64,000 bases of DNA, from assembly GCA_963971305.1 (NCBI GenBank), contig OZ020303.1, positions 34,088,106-34,152,105 of the forward strand, given 5' to 3'. The translations under genes and the position numbers were made by a program. The notes beneath the pieces are model-generated. The model did not search any database. It had not been told where the DNA came from and worked only from the letters and a program-made list of their open reading frames with translations. How positions within the stretch are numbered: the stretch's first letter is position 1; each line of letters begins with the position of its first letter. The stretch is from Arcuatula senhousia. Its lineage: Eukaryota; Mollusca; Bivalvia; Mytilida; Mytilidae. Of the stretch, positions 32,301 to 42,532 are shown one piece after another.

Positions 32301-35300
32301 ATATGATTAAAGCAACGGTAATTTACAAATTGCTTCCTCTCCCTGTATCGCAATATAGACACTTAAGTGTAAAAATATGGATTGGAAGTCTTGCCCCCCC
32401 TATTGCATTTGACACTTAAATTAACTGTAAAAATTACCAATGACCCTCATCTTGACATGGAACTTTCACTGCCGATATAAAAAATCGGAATAAAGGCTAT
32501 AAAAATCTGAATATGTATAAAATATACACATTTGAGTGTTTATCAGTAATATTTGGAAGAAACATAGGCTTGGAGTATTGAGAGATTATCTCCTTAAACC
32601 TGTCTAAACGAAGCCGATTTGGAACTGAAGACTTTGTTCGGAATAGAAAAGTGTTCAGTTTATACAGATTTAAAAAGTATTGAAATATAAAGAATGCAAT
32701 ATTAATCGAGTCGGTTTAGACAGGTTTTGTTTTATTCAGAGTCCGCTTATGACTGCTTTTACTGAGTGAAACATTTGTATTTATTCCAGGTTCACAGAGG
32801 TCTTATGATATCGGCGGTTTCCTTCTGTATTGCTGGCTTTGTAATTATTTTTGTGGAAAAGAAAAAGTTTGAAGAGGTAAGAGGTCGAATCGCAAAGTCT
32901 TTACAGTTTAGAGCCCTATAGTTCCGTTCCTCCGAGGTCCTAATCTAAATGCATTTACAGATTAGATGAAACGAAGACGAACTCAGGTATTGTGAGGCTG
33001 ATGGCAGCTGGTAGAGGGTGGGTGTCAACAACTTGGTTCCCGTGCGATAACTAAAACAGTTTTCAATGGATTTTGAATAAAATTATTATACTATTTAATG
33101 AAAATAATTTATATAAGAGTAATAAGGAAAAGCATTTCTTTTCACTTTTATTTCAAAAATGATGGTGAACCTCATTTTTAGATTTTCACAAATTTTAAGA
33201 AATATCTATGGTGAAGATTTTTTTTTTAAAATACAAGGAAATGTTAATTCTCTATTGATTCTATATGATATTTATAATATTGAAAACATGCATTTTGCAA
33301 AGCGAATTCTACAAAAATTCTGATGGTGAACTTTTGATAGAAGCAAAGAAGCACTAATGGGGCATTCGAGTGTCAAAAGTCCAAAAGGCGGCGAGAAAAC
33401 CGGCAACCACGAACAAGAATAGCACGAAGAAACACAGAACACAAAATCAACCGAACGGAAATGAACAACGCAAACTCAAGTCGTATCAAGAGTGAACTCA
33501 GGTGCTCCGGAAGAGTAAGCGGTTCCTGCCTGCCTGCTGATTTTATTATCAGTATTATACTGATTTAAAGTACCATTCTAGGGCTAACTGTCACCAAACT
33601 TTCAGAAACCATATTGTTATTGAAACTATTACCTTCAAGTTATTTATACATAAAGTCATCAATGATTCATGCATATTTTCTTTTTAGGTGGGGAGCGACT
33701 CAGATTTCAAAAAGGCTCACCCTTTCATCGGCATAATTGTCATGAGTCTAGCAATTATACAGGTAAGGAACATCGAAAATCTATCTAAGCCCTTTAGTCT
33801 GTTTCTCTGTTATATCTGCCTTGTTTTGTCTTTTCGTCTTTGTCATCCAGTACGATATAATTGGTATTACCTTTAATAAATAAATCCTTGCTGCTTTTCA
33901 AAGTATATAGTGTCTTGTCACTACACAAACTCGATCACACATCAAACATTGGTTGTTTTCAGTTGACCTAACCTAGTTGGTACTCGGGTAAACCTCATTG
34001 ACCTACTCGAGTTAAACTCTAGCCAAAGCAGGGTTAATAGAGTAAATTACATCTTATGTAGAGTTAATTGGAACAATATGGCTGGATTTTTAAAATAATA
34101 CATAAATTATGTTTAATTTACACCAAGTGCCTTTAGAAATGAAAGAACCTTAGTGAGCACGCTCACATACCCAGCGCGTCCACATTATGTATTTAAAGTT
34201 TGACGTAAAAAAGTTAGAGATATTGTCTTTCCAAGTCAGCTCGTTAAACAGGAAGTAGATGATCGATAGAGCTGAAAATGAATCCCACCATATGAGACCC
34301 CTACTTAAAGCTACATACCAAATATCAAAGGCCTACAATTAAAAGCTGCTGAGAAATCTGTTACGAAAATTTTCGACCCTGAAAATTTAGTGAAAAAAAG
34401 TTTAAACCGGCTTGTTAAACAGGAAGAAGATGGTCGACAGACCTAAAATGAATCCCACCATATGGGACCCCTACCTGAAGCTTAATACCAAATATCAATA
34501 GCCTATGATTAATAGATGCTAAGAAATCTGTAACGAAAATTTTCGGCCATGAAAATTTATTAAAAAATTTCGAAGACGGCTCGGTAAACAGGAAGTAGAT
34601 GATAGACAGACCTGAAAATGAATCCCACCATATGGGACCCCTACCTAAAGCTACATACCAAATATCAAAAGCCTATGATTAAAAGTTGCTTAGAAATCTG
34701 TTACGGAAATCACGGACTGACAGACGGACAGACGGACCAGTCAAAAAACATTATACCCTTCGCAACTTCGTTGCGTGGGGTATGATAATGTTTTTATTTT
34801 ATTGTTTAAAGGTATTTAAGTTTAATTGCTATTAAATTGAGATAATGGTCATCTTTATGCTAGACTATACTTTTCTAGTGACAAAAAGTACTCTAGTAAA
34901 CCCGATAGTAGAGTAACTTTTTAAGTTGATGAATATAATGCGCATGACCCTACCAATTTACTCTACTAGGTTTAACTATAGTAGGTTAACTGAAAACAAC
35001 CACGTGTGTGACCATGCAGTCCTACATTCGGTGGCTTGGAAGAACTGTCTGAATTAGGTCCCGAAACTCAAAACATATACTGAGCACCACAAATAAAGCA
35101 CTACTTTTGTTCTATCAGACTTTTTTCAAGTATAGTTTTGAGAAAAAAAAAGAATTCTTTTATACTAAATAATACATGAACCAAATTCAATTAAATAAAA
35201 CAAGCCATTATTTCTGAAATCGACGGATTAACAGCATTTATTTTTGATATCCATGTCAAAAAACAAAGTTTAACATTGGGTCAATTCAAAAGAGTGTGTT

Positions 35301-38300
35301 TCCAAATAAAATGATAAGAATATGTGAAAATAATGCTTCTCTCTATTTTTTGTGTGCTTAGACATTAAGAAAAGCATCTGATTTTCTCTAAATTATTGAA
35401 TTTTCATTTTTGGGTTGACAAAAACTTACTTTTTTGATAATGAATAAAAAACAAAGAACCGGAAGTCCTCAGAGATTGATGTTATGGACCTCAAACATAC
35501 CCAGCCAAAATTTCTGATAATTCCGACAAAAACTTAAAAAGATTTTGCAATGAAACTTTGAAGTCAAAGAAATTGAATGGAAGTGGTGCGTTTATTGTGT
35601 TGCTTAGTATATTTGTCTTCGACCCGAAATAAAGTCTTCTTTGCATTGTCAAATATTCAAATACGAAAAAAATAAATTATAAAACGGCTTCAGATAAAAA
35701 CCGCTACCGAAAATTGTTTAACAAAGATTTTAAAAAACAATATATATTTTTGGAATGTTCCGGGTGAATAAAATTGACAAAATCTTTGACAAAATCTTTT
35801 AAAAATCATTACCTTATTTTTCAGCCATTAATGGCACTATTACGGCCACATCCTGATGAGAAATACAGATTTGTTTTTAACTGGGCACATTGGGCAGTCG
35901 GATTTGTTGTCCATGTGTTAGCAGGTATTTTTCAAGATTAATTTATACGGAAAACAATGCTTTAATTGATTGATTGATCTTTGTTTTGTGTTTCAGCCAA
36001 AACGGAAAACAATTAACTTTTTAGAACACGCTTGTGAGAGTTTAAAAAAAAATAACCTGCGTCCTTCAATGAAACTAAAAATAAAAAGAAATGATAAAAG
36101 AATAGTTCGGGATTTCAAGATGGACAAATGCCCATAAATTACATTAAATAGAAAAATTAGCACAAACAAAAAGAAAAACACCCTCAATAGAATAAAGCAT
36201 GTCTATTGCATTACTCTATGAGTGTGTTACAAATCTGATATGATGACAAGTTTAATGCATACTCACTTCAGACATCTTCGCTAGCCAAGGGTTACGATCC
36301 GGACCCCCTCGTGAAGAGTAGGAGGTCCGGATCGTAACCCTTGGCTAGCGAAGATGCACTTCAGAGTGATCATAAAAGTTGTATTTATATTTTCAGTGAT
36401 CAACGTTGTTATTGGAGTCCTTCTGGATGCCATGCAGATGCCCATTTGGGTGTGTTATGTTGTCGTGGCATATGCATGTTATCAGATATTGATAGAGTTT
36501 CTCTTGGAGATACACGATTGCTGTGTCCGAAATAATCAAAGTAAGAAGCTTTAAGTAATTTTCTGCTATTCGAATTTTTTTGAATACCTACATTTGATTT
36601 ACACAGAAATAAATAAAGCCATCACTTACACTATGTAGAGGGCGTTATTTCATACATAAAAAAGATTTTATAAATGCATTTGCGTTCACCAAAGATGATT
36701 TAGGGGCATAGGATTAAAAGGACAAGGAATGATAAGAGCCAAATTTGCACCCCCATAAAATAGGAAATTATTAAATTAGCTGAAAATAACTTTAATGTGA
36801 TTTAAATTTACTATATCAGAATGCTTTAGTTCAAAGTTTAGTTTTTAGAATAATTACCCAAATGGACTTAAAAATTGTAATTTGGTAAAAAAACAAAAGC
36901 TGTAAAAAACCTGCAAATGTTTAGATGTTTTTGACAAATTTTACTAGGATCCACATGGAGTACCACTACAATTATATGAATAATGTGTGCTAATGATCAT
37001 TTATAACAAAGCAACTATCCACAAAAATATCTTTATGGTACACTGTGTGGCTCATAATTAAATTTGCCAAATAACACACAAAATTGACATGTTTTTGACA
37101 CTTTTTTCACCAAACTTTGGAAAAATATTGTGGAAAAAGTTACCTGAATTTTCGCCATGTTGGATCCTTGTTTGTCAACCTTTTTGCTACTTTTGATATC
37201 ATAAGGGAATGTCAGTGTGCCTTTTATGATTAAAATCACATTGTTGCGCACTAGTTTTGGGATAATCTTCCGTTTAATCAAATATTTCTTTTTACAGCGA
37301 TGATCATACATCGTGAATCTCAAACAACATTTCATTAGGCAGGGTGGTGGTTGGAATATAATATATGAAAAAGTAGGACAATCGTATGAGCCAATCCGTT
37401 TTTGTTCACCTAGCTTAATCAACAGATTTTGTCCAGCGTGGACAGGTGGATACATGATATAGTTTTAAAAATATCAAAATGCATTGATTTCGTGTATTGA
37501 ATCTAGATATTTTAATGTTATAGTGAAAAAGTTAATCAGTTTATTTTGGTACCTACTATTTTATTAATAAAGAAATGGAGCAGTCTCACACGACAGCTAA
37601 TCCCCTCGCCTGTTACCATTAAAATGTAAATGAAGGTGACGTAAATCTGGAACAGAAGTTAATTATTATCCAAGATATACCCACTTTCAAATATCATTCC
37701 TCTACCAAATGGAGTTGTGGAGATATGCACCTTAACCAAAACTTTCATGCAGAAAATAAAGGTCAAGGTGCCCTTATCATGGTATGCTGATTACTATTCA
37801 AAATGTACTCAGTGACCCATTATTATCCCTTGTAATTGCTGAAATGTGGACCTTATTTAACCAAAACTTTCATCGGAGTCATTCATCTGGAAAATGTAGG
37901 TCAAGATGACCTAATTTAGGTACTGATGCTGGTTATAATCCAAGATATGCACAATCACTCTACATCATTTCTCTACCACTTACAGTTGCTTTGATATGGA
38001 CATAAACCAAAACTTTAAACTAAGTCATTCATGCGGAAATTGTAGGTCAAGCTGATCTAATTTAGCTACAGATCTTGGTTACTATCCAAAACGTACCAAC
38101 AGACTCAATATCGTCTCTCAATCACTTGCAGTTGCTGAGATATGGACTTCAACTTAAACTTAAACCTGAGTCATTAAAGCAGAAAATATAGGTCAAGGTC
38201 ATTTAATTTTGGTACGGATGCTGGTAATTAACCAAGATGTACCCACTGAACCAATATCGTTTCTCAATCACTTGCAGTTGCTGAGATATGAACCTCAACC

Positions 38301-40499
38301 AAAACTTGAACCTGAGTCATTAAAGCGGAAAATATAGGTCAAGGTCACTTAATTTTGGTACGGATGCTGGTAATTAACCAAGATGTACCCACTGACCCAA
38401 TATCATCTCTCTATCACTTGCAGTTGCTGAGATTTGGACCTTAACCAAAACTTAAACCTGAGTCATTAAAGCTGAAAATATAGTTCAATGTCACTTAATT
38501 TTGATACTGATGCTGACTACCATCAAAGATGTACCCACTAATCAAATATCATCCCTCTATGATGTTTAACTCCTAAGTTATTGACAAAACAAAATCCATT
38601 ACGTACAAACGTACGTACGAACGAACGAACCAAACGCTATATCCCGCTCGGGGATAACAAAAAATAAAACAATCGTGTTAGCGGCTACTTATGGGGTGAC
38701 CCATAGCTCAAATTTAATCATTTTGTAAGCAAATGTATTAACTGACCTAATTTTTATCTCACAAAATCACACGTTCTCTTCTCCAGAATCATCAGACGCT
38801 TATGAAATGAGAGAGATAAACTCACAGTCAAAGGCAGACAAGAAAACAGAATCCGTAAGTATCATTTGGAATTGGAATTTGAATTCTTAAAAGGTGACGT
38901 AGCAAAGAAATTACAAAACCTGACTTTTGAGTCCAAGAGAGAAATAAACACACAATCAAAACCCAAAAAAGAAAACAGAGTCTGTAAGTATGATGCAACC
39001 AAGATAATTTGGAACTGTAATTCTACAAAGCAGTTTTAAAAAGGGCGCGCCAGGAGAAGCTAGATTTATTATCTGGAATTTTGTTGCAATTTTTATTTCT
39101 TAAAGGCAGAAAAGCAGAGACATCTTAAATACAAGAATAATATAATAGTTTATTCCCCTGATGACAAAAAACTTCAGCATAAATACTGGAAACAAAATAA
39201 TGACCTTTATTAAAACCAAATTAAAGAATATATGTTGAAGAGTTCCCTATAGCAAATATAAGTTTTTTTTCTTGTACTACACATGTATTCTCGGTGCTAA
39301 ATTGGCTTCCTTGTTCGATCGTTTAAAGTTTTTACTACATTTCTTTCAATATCATCTTTGGTTTTTGACCTTCCGATGTTTTGCTTCTAATGCATGCATG
39401 CTGATGCGAGATTACTTTTGAAATATGAATCTACACATCATAACCAAATTAAACGTTTTTATAAACGTTTTTTAATTTGTAAAGTTTAAATATTTTGTGA
39501 TGTTCTAGTGAACACCACATTGTGAGCGCTTGTGAAATTAAATCCATTGTTTTATCAACATATCAGCATATTTATGCATCTTAAATTAACCTAATCATAC
39601 CAATAAATAACAAACAATAATTTATTGTCCAAGCTAAAAGTCCCACAAGGCTTGTAATTTTGAGCTGCATCAATTTTAGTTAACTCTTTGCTTATAGGGA
39701 ATATCAAATTATCTCTGTGCTTCAACTCAATCGGTCTATTAATGGATATGACTTGTTAACATAAGGCTAGGCAATCCCATAGCAATTTATAATTTTGCAA
39801 AGGGTCCAAAGTTTGATGAAAAAATAACTGCTACAGAATTATGATAGTACATTTATTATATCCAATTTGTTGTCTTTGACAATACCACCAACGCTTTGAA
39901 GAAACAAAACTTCATATCTGTGCAAAGAATCCTCTTAGACCGCACTTGTTTCATTCCTGGTTATTGTTTAATTGTAATTTGTGGCTTAGTTTTGAGTTTT
40001 TAGTGCCTCTTTATACAATTGTTTCGCATTAATTTATGACTGCGGCCGAAGCAAAGAGGTACGTACCAATGGGGCATCCGAATGTCTAAAGTATGAAAGG
40101 GCAAAGACAAAACCAGTAAACACGAACTAGAACAGCATAGAGAAACATACAACATGAAAACACAAAAAAAACAAAAAACAATTGAATAGCAATCAACAAC
40201 GCCAACTAAAGTCGTTAAAACCAGATGTTGGAGTCGAATACACATTTTTACTGCTTCTCTCGTAAGAGTCAATTTTATAAACCTTTTTTATTTCATTGCT
40301 CATGTGATATTTGCTTTTTGACTGTTTCATTAATGAAATCAATTTATATATTAAAACTGAACTTGCTTTTCATTTTCAGACAAACCGATTTAAGAAGATG
40401 GTTCTTGGATTACACGTCTTCATCATAATTGGATTTTCAACAGCCTTAATTGTAATGGTAGCAATGGACCTGTCTGAGCTTAGTGAACATGATCATTAA
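26276..40499 (+). CDS. Ferric-chelate reductase 1-like protein (DOMON plus cytochrome b561), complete 12-exon gene
   Basis: The spliced product is 437 residues. All introns are GT-AG and the phases agree throughout. Residues 1-18 are a signal peptide (MSKLTPIAFIFALSVQSS). Residues about 20-200 form a DOMON domain with four early cysteines (CGSSVGCFYDCDKDC). Residues 202-430 form a cytochrome b561-type domain with six hydrophobic helices near 203-222, 243-262, 280-300, 314-338, 343-366 and 405-427. Four candidate haem ligands are His201 (LKLHG), His242 (VHRG), His280 (KAHPFIG) and His316 (NWAHWAVG). Such proteins move electrons across membranes, with iron(III) reduction proposed for FRRS1. Vertebrate FRRS1 is longer, with an N-terminal Reeler domain that is absent here. 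The gene is bloated by repeats in introns 5, 8 and 10. Three decayed local exon copies are described separately. An ATTAAA at 40699-40704 is a plausible polyadenylation signal. Confidence 0.9.
27454..27538 (+). pseudogene. Decayed copy of FRRS1-like exon 4 inside intron 1
   Basis: About 85 bp match exon 4 (28781-28925): 'ccaagttgg.tgactgagaa', 'aagagctac.ccaatg' and 'ttcattcgatgttgccaaaa' are shared. It lacks about 10 bases in the middle, which breaks the frame, and stops matching after 'taccccaaat'. It lies upstream of exon 2, so it is left over from a partial duplication of the gene. Confidence 0.8.
27573..27764 (+). CDS. FRRS1-like exon 2: start of DOMON domain
   Basis: 64 codons, phase 0 at both ends. 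Begins LAFEANPGCG and carries the cysteine-rich start and WKDQSDKVEMTI. Acceptor TTACAG, donor GTATGG. Confidence 0.9.
28239..28340 (+). CDS. FRRS1-like exon 3
   Basis: 34 codons (GDDQVIDCITDGTNTF...), phase 0 at both ends; acceptor TTTACAG, donor GTAAGA. The DDQVIDC motif is a common DOMON-type strand-turn-strand. Confidence 0.85.
28781..28925 (+). CDS. FRRS1-like exon 4
   Basis: 145 nt; begins SPSWITEKTKSY and includes LTCSFDVAK and TDWYLLLGDGKWNG; ends phase 1 before GTAAGT. This is the exon of which a decayed copy lies in intron 1. Confidence 0.9.
29616..29726 (+). CDS. FRRS1-like exon 5: linker into the membrane domain
   Basis: 111 nt between TTCTAG and GTGAGA, phase 1 in and out. Ends at LKLH, whose histidine (residue 201) is a candidate haem ligand. 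Confidence 0.85.
29727..32006 (+). other. FRRS1-like intron 5
   Basis: 2.3 kb intron with a poly-C/poly-A run near 30396-30417 and a dispersed repeat copy near 31365-31480 (family J). No coding sequence seen. Confidence 0.6.
31365..31485 (+). repeat. Dispersed repeat family J, copy 1
   Basis: Shares 'gaagcaaagagg', 'caatggggcat', 'gggcaacgacgaaaccggta' and 'cacgaagaaacaca' with copies at 33338-33540, 40048-40225 and 53838-54060. No ORF or clear ends. Confidence 0.65.
32007..32122 (+). CDS. FRRS1-like exon 6: first transmembrane helix
   Basis: 116 nt; encodes GIMMISAWILFTSIGIVVAR then YYKPVW and KLCGEKVWFS, closely matching the first cytochrome b561 helix and following loop of FRRS1 proteins. 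Ends phase 0 before GTACGT. Confidence 0.92.
32790..32876 (+). CDS. FRRS1-like exon 7: second helix
   Basis: 29 codons, VHRGLMISAVSFCIAGFVII..., phase 0. His242 in VHRG is a candidate haem ligand. Donor GTAAGA. Confidence 0.92.
33338..33540 (+). repeat. Dispersed repeat family J, copy 2
   Basis: Longer copy of the family J repeat, continuing to 'gagtgaactcaggtgctccg' and 'gcggttcctgcctgcctgct', which the copy at 53838-54060 also has. Lies in intron 7. Confidence 0.65.
33688..33762 (+). CDS. FRRS1-like exon 8: start of third helix
   Basis: 25 codons, VGSDSDFKKAHPFIGIIV..., phase 0; His280 is a candidate haem ligand. Donor GTAAGG. Confidence 0.9.
33950..35002. mobile_element. TIR element in intron 8 with repeated ACTCTA/GAGTAAA motifs
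   Basis: The left end TGGTTGTTTTCAGTTGACCTA (33950-33970) is matched inverted by 34982-35002 with one mismatch. Just inside both ends are repeated words (ctcgagttaaactctag, agagtaaa, actctagtaaac, tttactctactag). A hairpin-ended element sits in the middle (34140-34792). I see no clear target duplication. No transposase ORF. Confidence 0.6.
34140..34792 (+). mobile_element. Hairpin-ended tandem-core element, family C
   Basis: The left end has a hairpin GTGAGC-AC-GCTCAC followed by ATACCC. The right end has GACGGACAGACGGAC, then CGCAACTTCGTTGCG (hairpin) and TGGGGTATGATAA. The core is three units of about 160 bp with 'aaacaggaagtagatgat' and 'aatcccaccatatg.gacccc'. Nested in the TIR element 33950-35002. 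Confidence 0.65.
35825..35924 (+). CDS. FRRS1-like exon 9: end of third and start of fourth helix
   Basis: 100 nt, PLMALLRPHPDEKYRF then NWAHWAVGFVVHVLA; His316 is a candidate haem ligand. Ends phase 1 before GTATTT. Confidence 0.92.
36273..36356. mobile_element. 84-bp perfect foldback MITE with 9-bp target duplication
   Basis: Two perfect 33-bp arms (36273-36305 and 36324-36356, starting CATCTTCGCTAGCC) surround an 18-nt loop. The flanks are identical 9-mers CACTTCAGA (36264-36272 and 36357-36365). A 9-bp duplication suggests a Mutator-like transposase in trans (inference). It sits 40 bp before the acceptor of exon 10. Confidence 0.85.
36397..36540 (+). CDS. FRRS1-like exon 10: fourth and fifth helices
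   Basis: 144 nt; VINVVIGVLLDAM and MPIWVCYVVVAYACYQILIE, then HDCCVRNNQ. Phase 1 in and out; donor GTAAGA. Confidence 0.92.
36541..38786 (+). other. FRRS1-like intron 10
   Basis: 2.2 kb. The left half is AT-rich without recognised features (a minus-strand ORF at 37033-37455 has no domain). The right half is a tandem-core element (37600-38662). Confidence 0.6.
37600..38662 (+). mobile_element. Hairpin-ended tandem-core element, family E
   Basis: About six units of roughly 145-155 bp share 'aatataggtcaaggtcactt', 'ttttggtacggatgctggta' and 'cacttgcagttgctgagat'. The right end has CGTACGTACGAACGAACGAA and then TATCCCGCTCGGGGATA, a terminal hairpin. The left end near 37601-37610 has 'aatcccctcgcc', a candidate partner of that hairpin. 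Lies in intron 10. Confidence 0.65.
38787..38854 (+). CDS. FRRS1-like exon 11: cytoplasmic charged loop
   Basis: 68 nt; SSDAYEMREINSQSKADKK, a hydrophilic loop between helices 5 and 6. Ends phase 0 before GTAAGT. Confidence 0.8.
38930..38986 (+). pseudogene. Decayed tandem copy of exon 11 with an intact-looking donor
   Basis: About 55 bp resemble exon 11 and its donor: 'agagaaataaacacacaatc' against 'agagataaactcacagtc', then 'gaaaacagagtctgtaagta' against 'gaaaacagaatccgtaagta'. The match extends into the following intron. It could be a cryptic alternative exon or just decay. Confidence 0.7.
40048..40225 (+). repeat. Dispersed repeat family J, copy 3
   Basis: Third copy, in intron 11, with 'gaagcaaagagg', 'caatggggcatcc', 'aaaccagtaaacacgaact' and 'gccaactaaagtcgt'. 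Confidence 0.6.
40380..40499 (+). CDS. FRRS1-like exon 12: sixth helix and stop
   Basis: 39 codons plus TAA (40497-40499): NRFKKMVLGLHVFIIIGFST, then MDLSELSEHDH at the C-terminus. Acceptor TTTTCAG. The C-terminal coding sequence is duplicated just downstream. Confidence 0.92.
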   Translation, partial: TNRFKKMVLGLHVFIIIGFSTALIVMVAMDLSELSEHDH

Positions 40500-40532
40500 C
40501 TAGCTCGACTATAAACCAATTGTGTGTTGTCG

Positions 40533-40571
40533 TCATGGACCTTTCTAAACATAGTGAAAATGATGATTAAC
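40533..40571 (+). repeat. Copy of the exon 12 tail in the 3' UTR
   Basis: 'gtcatggacctttctaaac' and 'atagtgaaaatgatgattaac' repeat the coding end 'gcaatggacctgtctgagct' and 'tagtgaacatgatcattaac', 72 bp apart. A short local tandem duplication after the stop codon. Confidence 0.7.
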
Positions 40572-40864
40572 AATATACCCATAGAACCTATTATTTTTTT
40601 TATGTTTATTGCATTCAACATTTAAGTTGTTGTTGGTTTTTTTTATTGTTCATTACTTTTAGTATATATTTTTTTCTTATGTAAACATATTTTATTTTAT
40701 TAAATATAAACACAACTGGTTGAGAGGTTGATAAATCGGATGAAAATTAGAGAAATATAGCTTCTCACCTCTTTAGAAAATTTTGTTCTCAGCGTAATTG
40801 CACGTGCAATTGATGATCAACCTTTTTGCATTTATTTACCTGTAAACATCAAAGAAAACCCTTC

Positions 40865-41410
40865 TACAACTTAATTCTCGATGATTATCACTGTCGTGTA
40901 CGTGAGAAGGATCGGTCATTTCAAGATGGCAGACACTTCGTTGGATCAAATCAGGGAGTTGTCTTTTCATGAGTTGTATTGTATGAAATCTACAGCACTT
41001 TATAAAATCTTATATATCTCCGAAGGAAGGTAATAGAATTGTCAACTACATATAAAAGACCGACGGAAAAAAGCACGGATGGATTTTCCATATAAGACTC
41101 ACAAAGGCGAAAATCTGAAATGAAAATCGAAGCGGGCATTTCTCCTGAAATCGGTAATTTTACACAAAACTATGGGCTTTACTTACCGAAACGCAACTCT
41201 GGAAGAATTCTTTAATCGGAAGCCACCAATTGTCATTCATGTTGTACCAATATATGTTGAAAGATGTTCACAATTTAGATTTAAAAGTTTTGTTTATGTC
41301 AAGGAGCAGTCCTGTGACAATTTGCATATTAATCTTGAGAAAATGTGTTCAGGATCGGACTTCTGTCGTATTTTGGTTCGGGATCTGTCATCAAATGTAG
41401 AAACATTTTC
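40865..41410 (+). repeat. Long inverted repeat L, left copy
   Basis: About 540 bp that are closely matched by the reverse complement of 52895-53525. Shared blocks include 'cactgtcgtgtacgtgagaa', 'aatagaattgtcaactacat' and 'aacgcaactctgg'. Short ORFs in both copies (41172-41522 plus strand and 52902-53114 minus strand) align as proteins only because the DNA does; the right copy lacks about 14 bp. I do not recognise a domain. Confidence 0.7.
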
Positions 41411-41654
41411 ATATTCAAATACAAGAGATACATGTATGTACGAAAAAGACCGTTTCTGGGCTTTATTTATTGTCGAATTTGACAAGAAATCGTTAACCCT
41501 GGACGGATCTAGAAATGATTGAAAAGAAGGGGTGTGCCTATATATAGTACCAAGGAAGAAAAGGGGAGGTAACAGGCTTCTTTTGCTTTATATCTGCACA
41601 AGAATTACATGAATTTTCGTGAAAAGGGTTTACATCATGGAACCCACCACATAA

Positions 41655-42420
41655 ACCATAAACTAGTCAAACCAGCCACGCTGCATATCCCCGCGCTACT
41701 CTTGTGGTTGATAGTATAAGGGCAAATTTTGAAAGAATTAAACTATGGCTATAATGAGCATTACTAGTACTATCAAATGTATATGTACTGATATGAGACT
41801 TTACCCTGGTATTAAGAGTTATAGTAATGTAAATAATTATGCATGACGAAGGAATAATGTGCCCTAAGGCTATCTATGCAGCCCAGCCACTAGGGTCATT
41901 ATCAAAATTCCGAAACCTTTGGCAGAATCTACATCTATAGTGCAACTACTGAGCCAAGCTTCAGTTCCGTATTCCAAATAAGCTGGGAGGAGTTGCGTGA
42001 CGAAGGAATATATGCCCCTAGGCTACCTAAAAGCCCAGCCCTAGGTGCATTATCAAAATTCCGAAACCTTCGACAGAATATACATCCATAGTGCAACTAC
42101 TGAGCCAAGTGTCAGTTCTGGAACTTTGTTGGCATTTGTATTTCTGTATTCAAAATGATCGGGGAGGACTGAGTTAATTGTGTGACGAAGGAATAATGTG
42201 TCCTTAGGCTCCCTTGCAGCCCAGCCCCTATGGGCATTATTCCGAATTCGGAAACCTTCGGCACAGTCCCCACCCACAATGCAATCAATGACCCAAGTTT
42301 CATCTTTCTTCTCCAGTGGTTACAGAGATTTTCCTATAGACATTAACGCCATACGTATGTACATACGTACATCGAACAGCAAAACATTATCCCCGCGCTT
42401 TCGCTAGCGCGGGGATAATA
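41655..42420 (+). mobile_element. Hairpin-ended tandem-core element, family B copy 1
   Basis: The left end has 'aaactagtcaaaccagccac' and ATATCCCCGCGCT. The right end has CATACGTATGTACATACG and then CCCCGCGCTTTCGCTAGCGCGGGG, a strong terminal hairpin, followed by ATAATAA. The core units of about 150 bp carry 'gttgcgtgacgaaggaata', 'gcagcccagccc' and 'attccgaaaccttcg'. Confidence 0.75.
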
Positions 42421-42519
42421 ATCGATCTGATATGTAAAAACCTAGTTTCTGATAGAAAAAAAATTCTACACTTAGCACTCTTGTGCTAAGTACTGGTATT
42501 TTTTCAAGACACAAAGTAA
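42421..42519 (+). repeat. Repeat Y, left part, split by the TIR element
   Basis: 'aaaacctagtttctgataga', 'tactggtatttttt' and 'caagacacaaagtaa' match 51433-51515. The sequence continues at 49222 on the far side of the 6.7 kb element; 51433-51555 is the uninterrupted version. Confidence 0.75.
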
Positions 42520-42532
42520 CACAGTGTAGGAA

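Noticed and set aside
35849..35860. CTGATGAGAAA as a third hammerhead core
   Set aside because: It lies inside exon 9 of the FRRS1-like gene, and no stem II or stem III can form.
38788..38800. Reverse-strand CTGATGA as a hammerhead core
   Set aside because: It is in exon 11 and lacks a correctly placed GAAA and stems.
41172..41522. 116-codon ORF partly conserved in an inverted copy at 52902-53114
   Set aside because: Conservation is equally strong in the flanking non-coding DNA of repeat L and the second copy is frameshifted, so protein-level selection is not shown.
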